Shown: positions 59,358-64,000 of the stretch, piece after piece
Layout of the letters: each line of letters starts with the position of its first letter
Position numbering within the stretch: the stretch's first letter is position 1
Source of the DNA: Tulasnella sp. 424
Lineage: Eukaryota > Basidiomycota > Agaricomycetes > Cantharellales > Tulasnellaceae
Reading direction: 5' to 3'
DNA length: 64,000 nt
Assembly (NCBI GenBank): GCA_019633425.1
Contig: WSUB01000086.1
Coordinates: forward strand, 1-64,000
Program-made: the position numbers and the translations under genes
Notes under the pieces: model-generated
Told to the model about the DNA's origin: nothing
The model's database searches: none
Seen by the model: the letters and a program-made list of their open reading frames with translations, nothing else

Positions 59358-60802
59358 TTAAGGCGCGTTGACAGGATGCCATGTTGTAGCACCTTCGGCT
59401 CCCATATCGAGAGCGTAGAGAGCATCCATCTCGTCCTTCGATAACTCAAAATCGAAGACCTGAGAGTTGCTAACTATTCTTGTCTGCTGTGAAGACTTTG
59501 GCAGTGGCACGTAGCTATTGTTCGATGGAACTCAGCAACGGAAGGTTTAAGGCAATCACGGTCATTACACGGGCAACATACCCCATTTGGAGTGCCCATC
59601 TCACAAGAACCTGGGCGGGCTCTTTCTTGTGCTAAATGCCGACCAATACTCTGTAAGCTGGTGGAATCTCACCCCTGAACGAGTAGTACAGAGCTACCTT
59701 CTCCGCGATCTCCACGAGAACCTCGTTATCCAAGTATTTCCCTCGGGTGAGGGGCGAGTATGCTTCGAGCAGGATACCATTATTTTTGCAGTAATCCACA
59801 ATCCCCCGCTGTTGGCACCAAGGATGCAGCTGGGCAAGACAATGGCATGAGGATTTGGTATAGCTCGTGTCCACTTCGCAATACCTCGATTTGGTTAACG
59901 GCAGGCTGTTCGAGACCCGCTTCTTTGATTTCTTCCAGATGGTGTACCCCACTGCTCAGCATTTGAAGAAAGGGAGTGTCATATGAGGAAATGTGGAAAT
60001 AGCCATTGGTAAAGCGGATGCAAAATGCCACGCGCGAGGGACTGAATGTGACGTACTAATTTGATACCCCAATGGTCCTCAACTTCCCCTCGTTGCGCTT
60101 GTGTATCAGCGCTTTCCATGAATCGAGTCTCTTCTCCTTTCCAGCGTAGGGATCGTGTATGAGGAAGAGGTCGAGATAGTCTTGAGGAAGAGGACAATTT
60201 ATTGAGTATCGAACCACGAATGCCTCCAACCGAGGAGGAACTCACCAAATCCAAAGCTAGCAAGTGATTCATCTATGGCTCTTGAGGTGACGTCGTACCC
60301 AGCATACCTACTTGTTGCTTTCGAGGCTGTTCGAGAGGAACAAGATCCCGGGCCAAGGGTATACCTTAGCAGCGACAGGGATGAATCATTGTCCCAGAAA
60401 CCCACTGATGAAAAGCTCGTCACGAGGTATGCCGGACCCTCGTACAGCTTTCCCAACTTCGGCTTCATTTCTATAGACGACAGCGCTATCTATGTGGCTA
60501 AATCGGAAATTCACCGTGAGCCAGTTGTTCATCCGTTGTTCCCAATCCTGTGTCAACTCGACAACAAAGGCTCACCGATAACCGGCTTCCAGAGCAGCCT
60601 TTACTGCTGAGTAGCAGCCGTCTCCACGATTCTGATAAACCCCAAAACCCAAGAGAGGAATGGTCCGACCTGCAACAGACACCGGAATGGCGCTTTTAAC
60701 TCATTCCCTCGCCCACTGTGATGCCCACAGTCCAACTGCCTCCATCTACCCACCAGACGACAGAGAGGCCACAGACTTGAGGGTCAAACTAGCCATGGAC
60801 AT
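59358..60802 (-). CDS. Aldo-keto reductase of AKR3/AKR5-like type, copy 2
   Basis: Tandem paralogue of the preceding gene in the same direction. It starts [18 protein letters not shown] at 60802, spliced to [25 protein letters not shown]. Conserved parts follow: [69 protein letters not shown] and [11 protein letters not shown]. The end is [20 protein letters not shown], then [11 protein letters not shown]. The initial short exon ending SLSSG is shared with copy 1. It keeps the PLPKS/SNSQ NADPH-binding region. Substrate unknown. Confidence 0.78.
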
Positions 60803-61050
60803 ATCGGAGAGAAGTGCTGATCGTTGGGTAACACAGCGAAAACCTTGATGTGGCTTGGGCTTTGTCACCGTCCTCACGGTTTCGTTCGGAGATCACATCT
60901 TCGAATTCTGGGAAGTTGCTCAATAGGGAAATTACAAAGGATAGCGGTGCCGAATGGCGAAGGAATTCAAAATACAGCAACGAAGCGACGAACATGATGA
61001 TAAATAAATCGTTTGCAAAAAGCTACTTAAACCAACAGTCCCTATGTAAC
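60803..61050. other. Short intergenic region
   Basis: Between the start of the second reductase and the stop of the nucleoporin gene on the same strand. No gene seen. Confidence 0.45.
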
Positions 61051-61985
61051 TCAAAAATCTCCAAGAATTCTGTCAATGTCGTTTCTTTCGAGTGCACCTG
61101 GAAAGCGGAGTCAGATGATTGATCCAGGGAGAATGGACCTAAGAGACGAGGCGACTTACGACCAGACTGCGAGAGCTGACGGCTCACTCCCAAGTCTGTA
61201 CGGAATGGCGAGCTCAGGCTGGAATTTAAGCTCGAGTTTGGGGAGAAGTCAGAGGCAGCGAAGGATTCGTTAAGCCTCGACGGAGTGGTAAGTCTCGACG
61301 GGGAGTCAAAGTAGGATGTGGTCGAGCGGTTCGGCGAGAATGAGAGAGCTGGGAACGGACTTGACGACACAGCTGGTGTGGCCGGGAAGGTTGTCTGCAC
61401 GCACAATGGAAACGTGTTAGCTGGGCGTTAACATGACTGAGGAAAGTCCCCAGCTCGTACCTTTGGCGTGCCCAGTATTCTTCGCTGAGCGGCAGTCATT
61501 GCTGTGGGCGTATTAAGAGGACTACCCGGTGCGGAAGGCGCCAGGCTTTTTCTCTTCAGTGCTGGAGGCTTCGAGGACGGGAGAGGATAGCGCAGGGAGA
61601 CGTATGCTTCTGCAATATTGTATAGTATGAGGCCTCCAATGAAGAGTCCTGTATTCGTGAAATACGAGGTGTTTCGTTAGCGCCGAGTAGTTGGGCGAGG
61701 GTGAGGGCGAGCCTACTCACCAAGCAGTCCCAACCCGTACTCAGCGCTCGCCCCCGTTTCCTTTCCAGCAAACCACGATATCACTCCGACAATTATTCTT
61801 TTGGGAACGAGGGAGAATCTGGGGATCCCCCATCTCAACCAGACGTAAATGAAGAGAAGGAATACGTTGGACTTGAGACGGGGGATGGCCACATCGCGCG
61901 ACACACGCCCTGGTAACCTGAACGAAAGACCTTTTGCCCAAGCTGGAAGTTGTTCTTCTATTGTGCTTGAAATCGTAGACGACAT
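61051..61985 (-). CDS. POM34: POM34-like nuclear pore membrane protein (244 aa)
   Basis: Exons 61985-61721, 61648-61461, 61394-61160 and 61097-61051 close in phase to 244 residues. Two hydrophobic segments (SNVFLLFIYVWLRWG and YGLGLLGLFIGGLILYNIAEAY) flank a loop with IIVGVISWFAG. The following TPTAMTAAQRRILGTPK recalls the TPxQRxLLG motif after the second membrane helix in fungal POM34. The C-terminus is Ser/Pro/Phe-rich (SSPFPALSFSPNRS). The family sits in the pore membrane and anchors the nuclear pore complex. Identification rests on topology and this short motif, so it is moderate. Confidence 0.6.
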
Positions 61986-62203
61986 AATTTTCGTGCTTTC
62001 CTTTTGAGTTGAGTATTGAGGGTAAGTAGCGACAGCAAGGGAGGTCAGTGCGCCGGGGAAGTTTGGTGGTTGGAATCGCGACCAAAACCAAAAACCCGAG
62101 AACGCGACCGGGATGGGATAAACTCTCACAGTTGATTTATCTACCTTTCACTTTTCCGCGACCTTTCCATTTCGACTAAGGACCTTGCAATTGGACTGTT
62201 ATA
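61986..62203. promoter_or_regulatory. 218-bp divergent promoter, POM34-like / RCF1-like
   Basis: The two start codons are only 218 bp apart on opposite strands, so both promoters must lie here. The plus-strand side is rich in T and C (CTACCTTTCACTTTTCC) shortly before the RCF1-like ATG. Confidence 0.6.
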
Positions 62204-62943
62204 ATGGCTTCGCAAGTACCCGTAGGCCCACCTCCAGAGGGCATCAAGGAGGGAGTAGACTTCAACACTTTTATGCAGCGGGGATGGGATAAGTGCAAGC
62301 AGCAGCCCTTCGTTCCTCTTGGTGCGTCCGATCACCCGTTGAGGGCCGCATGGATCCCTAACGGAAGAGCATCAACCTCGCAGGCGCCGTCGTCACCGTA
62401 TGGGCCCTCCTTGGAGCCGTCCGCGAATTCAAGCGGGGGGACAGTCAAAACGTCAATCGCTACCTCCGATTCCGTGTAGTCGCACAAGGCGCGACAGTCG
62501 CTGCCATGCTCATTGGCTCTGTAATCTACGAAAAATCCATCAAAGAACAAAAAGAAGCCGAAGAGAAACAAGAACGAGAAAGGATGCTGTCCATACTGGA
62601 CTCTGTCGGAGACGCCTCATCATCCCAACCCGTACCGGCCCCGGTAGTCGAAGCAGCTCCGCAACCCCCACCTCTCGCTGCACCGACCCCAGCATCTACG
62701 ATCCTACCTGTTGCAGAGCCGGCATCTGTGTCCTCCGCATCAGCATCACCTGAGAGCAAACCCAAGCAGACCCGCTATCTCGGTAGCAACGACCAATGGC
62801 GAGAATACTTCAATCGCAAGAATGCCGAGAGGGCTGCTGGTTCTGAGGGAGCTAGTCCTTCAACTCCAGTTCCACCTGCTCCTCAAGAACCTCAGCAGCA
62901 ACCGGAGAAGAGCAGCGGCGGTTGGTTTTCGTGGCGAAAGTGA
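62204..62943 (+). CDS. RCF1: HIG1-domain respiratory supercomplex factor (225 aa)
   Basis: Exons 62204-62321 and 62384-62943 close in phase; the splice gives PFVPLGAVVTVWALLGAVRE. The HIG1 domain follows, with two membrane helices around FKRGDSQNVNRYLRFRVVAQ and GATVAAMLIGSVIY. Then come a charged coiled coil (KEQKEAEEKQERERM), a long Pro/Ala/Ser region and a C-terminus GGWFSWRK. RCF1 proteins sit in the inner mitochondrial membrane and help assemble the cytochrome bc1-oxidase supercomplex. The Pro-rich tail is longer than in yeast. Confidence 0.88.
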
Positions 62944-63370
62944 TGGACAGTCCCTCGCGTTGTGATCGAAACATTACGCAAGTCAGTCGAAGGAGCTCAT
63001 CAGCTGTACGTTGATCTAGATAGACTTCCCGGAACCTTTTCGTCGTGCTGGTTTCAATCTAATCCCTACTCCACCAGTTGTAGTCCTCCGAATCTTCTGG
63101 CTGGACTCCTTCAGACGTCACCGATCCGGGGGTCTTGCCCTCGGCATCTGGAATACATGCTCAGCGATTTCGTGAGGTTCTGCTTCGACTGAGAAAGTCT
63201 ACAGCGCAACGGTGTATACTACAGTGATGTATGCGGGAGGGAAGAGCGTCGCCAAATAAAGCGTTTTGAGAAATATGCGTGGAGTATTGTGGGAGGTGCG
63301 AAGTGATGGCGGTGAGAGAAAGGATTGTTCAAATAGAAGAGGAGAAAAGAAAGGTGATGTCACTATCCAA
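62944..63370. other. Convergent 3-prime intergenic region
   Basis: No gene seen between the RCF1-like stop and the stop of the membrane-protein gene on the minus strand. Confidence 0.45.
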
Positions 63371-64000
63371 CTATGGGTCCCATGGTCGTGGAGGCTGAGC
63401 GGGCGCAGGATGTTGGTACGCTGGTGGCGGAGAAGTTCCTTCTCTCAAGATCGCAGCCACAGTCTCAGAAATCCTTTGTACAAGTGGATCAGTGGGTGCC
63501 GTAGGGGACGAGCCGGTCCGTTCGGACTGGTATAAGGAATCTCGGCCGGACGATGAGGAAGGAGCAGGAACCTGCGCCGCCGGTATCGCTATCGGAGCAG
63601 CGAGATTTGCAGTAGACGGGGTCCGACTGGCGGTCTTGCTCATCTGAGAGCCTGGCGTTGCGGCGAAACCTTGGGTGGCATCGGGTGTCCATGGGGTCCA
63701 TGTCATGTCCTGGGGCACAGTCAAACCTGGAGGTGGAAGTGGGTGCTGTTCGGCTCCGAGGTCGATGGGGTGTGGTTGACGCTGTCGTGCGCGCTTTCGA
63801 GCGCATAGAAGGAAGGCGATGATCCCAATGAGAATGACGATGACGACTCCAGCAACGACTCCTCCGATGAGACCACCATTGACACCTTTGTGGTGCGAAC
63901 CTGAATTTGGTAGGTTTGTTCCAGAAGGAGATCCCGAGGTCGAAGTGGCTCCGGAGGAGTCCGGTATCGTGTATCTTGGCGCGAAGAGACCTCAGTCACA
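63371..64000 (-). CDS. Single-pass membrane protein, C-terminal part (cut by window end)
   Basis: A continuous frame from the window edge to a stop at 63371. It shows a Ser/Thr-rich outer stretch (SSGATSTSGSPSGTNL), a Gly/Val/Ile membrane helix VVAGVVIVILIGIIAFLL followed by the stop-transfer CARKRARQRQ, and a Pro/Ser-rich cytoplasmic tail ending PAQPPRPWDP. Such proteins in fungi are often wall-stress-sensor or mid2-like, but no diagnostic ectodomain is inside the window. An in-frame TGA near 63992 suggests an intron acceptor (CTGAG) at the edge. Confidence 0.65.

Noticed and set aside
1..64000. Transposon, LTR, tRNA or rRNA genes
   Set aside because: No transposase or reverse-transcriptase motif, no paired long terminal repeats and no cloverleaf with conserved box sequences was found by eye; a dedicated scan could still find small ones.

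Overview
The window reads as nuclear DNA of a filamentous basidiomycete, most likely an Agaricomycete. Genes are interrupted by many 45-75 bp GT-AG introns, and the families present (NACHT-WD40 receptors, F-box and BTB expansions, aldo-keto reductase arrays) are typical of mushroom-forming fungi. No bacterial operons, rRNA, tRNA or recognisable transposon were seen. Gene models below were threaded by hand from splice sites and reading phase; where phase closes over all exons I say so.

Left part (1-8.6 kb): relics of two families that are intact further right (an F-box-associated propeller C-terminus and a BTB first exon) abut a broken sugar-transporter gene. On the minus strand follows a large 11-exon gene that threads in frame as one 1784-residue protein: protein kinase, helical linker, NACHT NTPase and about 13 WD40 repeats. 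It is a candidate kinase-fused NLR-type immune receptor and the most interesting gene here.

Middle (10-29.4 kb): a duplication-built neighbourhood. Its parts are an F-box-associated propeller-like gene (two intact copies and two relics), a BTB gene (two intact copies and one relic), ALKBH6 (one intact copy and a 5-prime relic), an aldo-keto reductase (three intact copies on the minus strand) and a UBX-domain gene (one intact copy and two 5-prime relics). The relics show that whole blocks were duplicated in tandem and then eroded.

Right-middle (30-52 kb): a Ser/Pro-rich hypothetical gene, a long gene-poor stretch, three F-box genes (two in a 2.4-2.8 kb direct tandem duplication), a small disordered protein, another aldo-keto reductase, and a second tandem module, F-box plus aldo-keto reductase, whose second F-box copy is dead. 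An assembly gap of about 99 N inside this module is flanked by the same 78 bp on both sides.

Right end (52.8-64 kb): mostly conserved housekeeping genes, namely a succinate dehydrogenase membrane anchor, a C2H2 transcription factor, two tandem aldo-keto reductases of a different subfamily, a POM34-like nucleoporin divergent from an RCF1/HIG1 respiratory factor, and a partial single-pass membrane protein. The left 52 kb is thus fast-evolving accessory DNA and the right 12 kb is the conserved flank.
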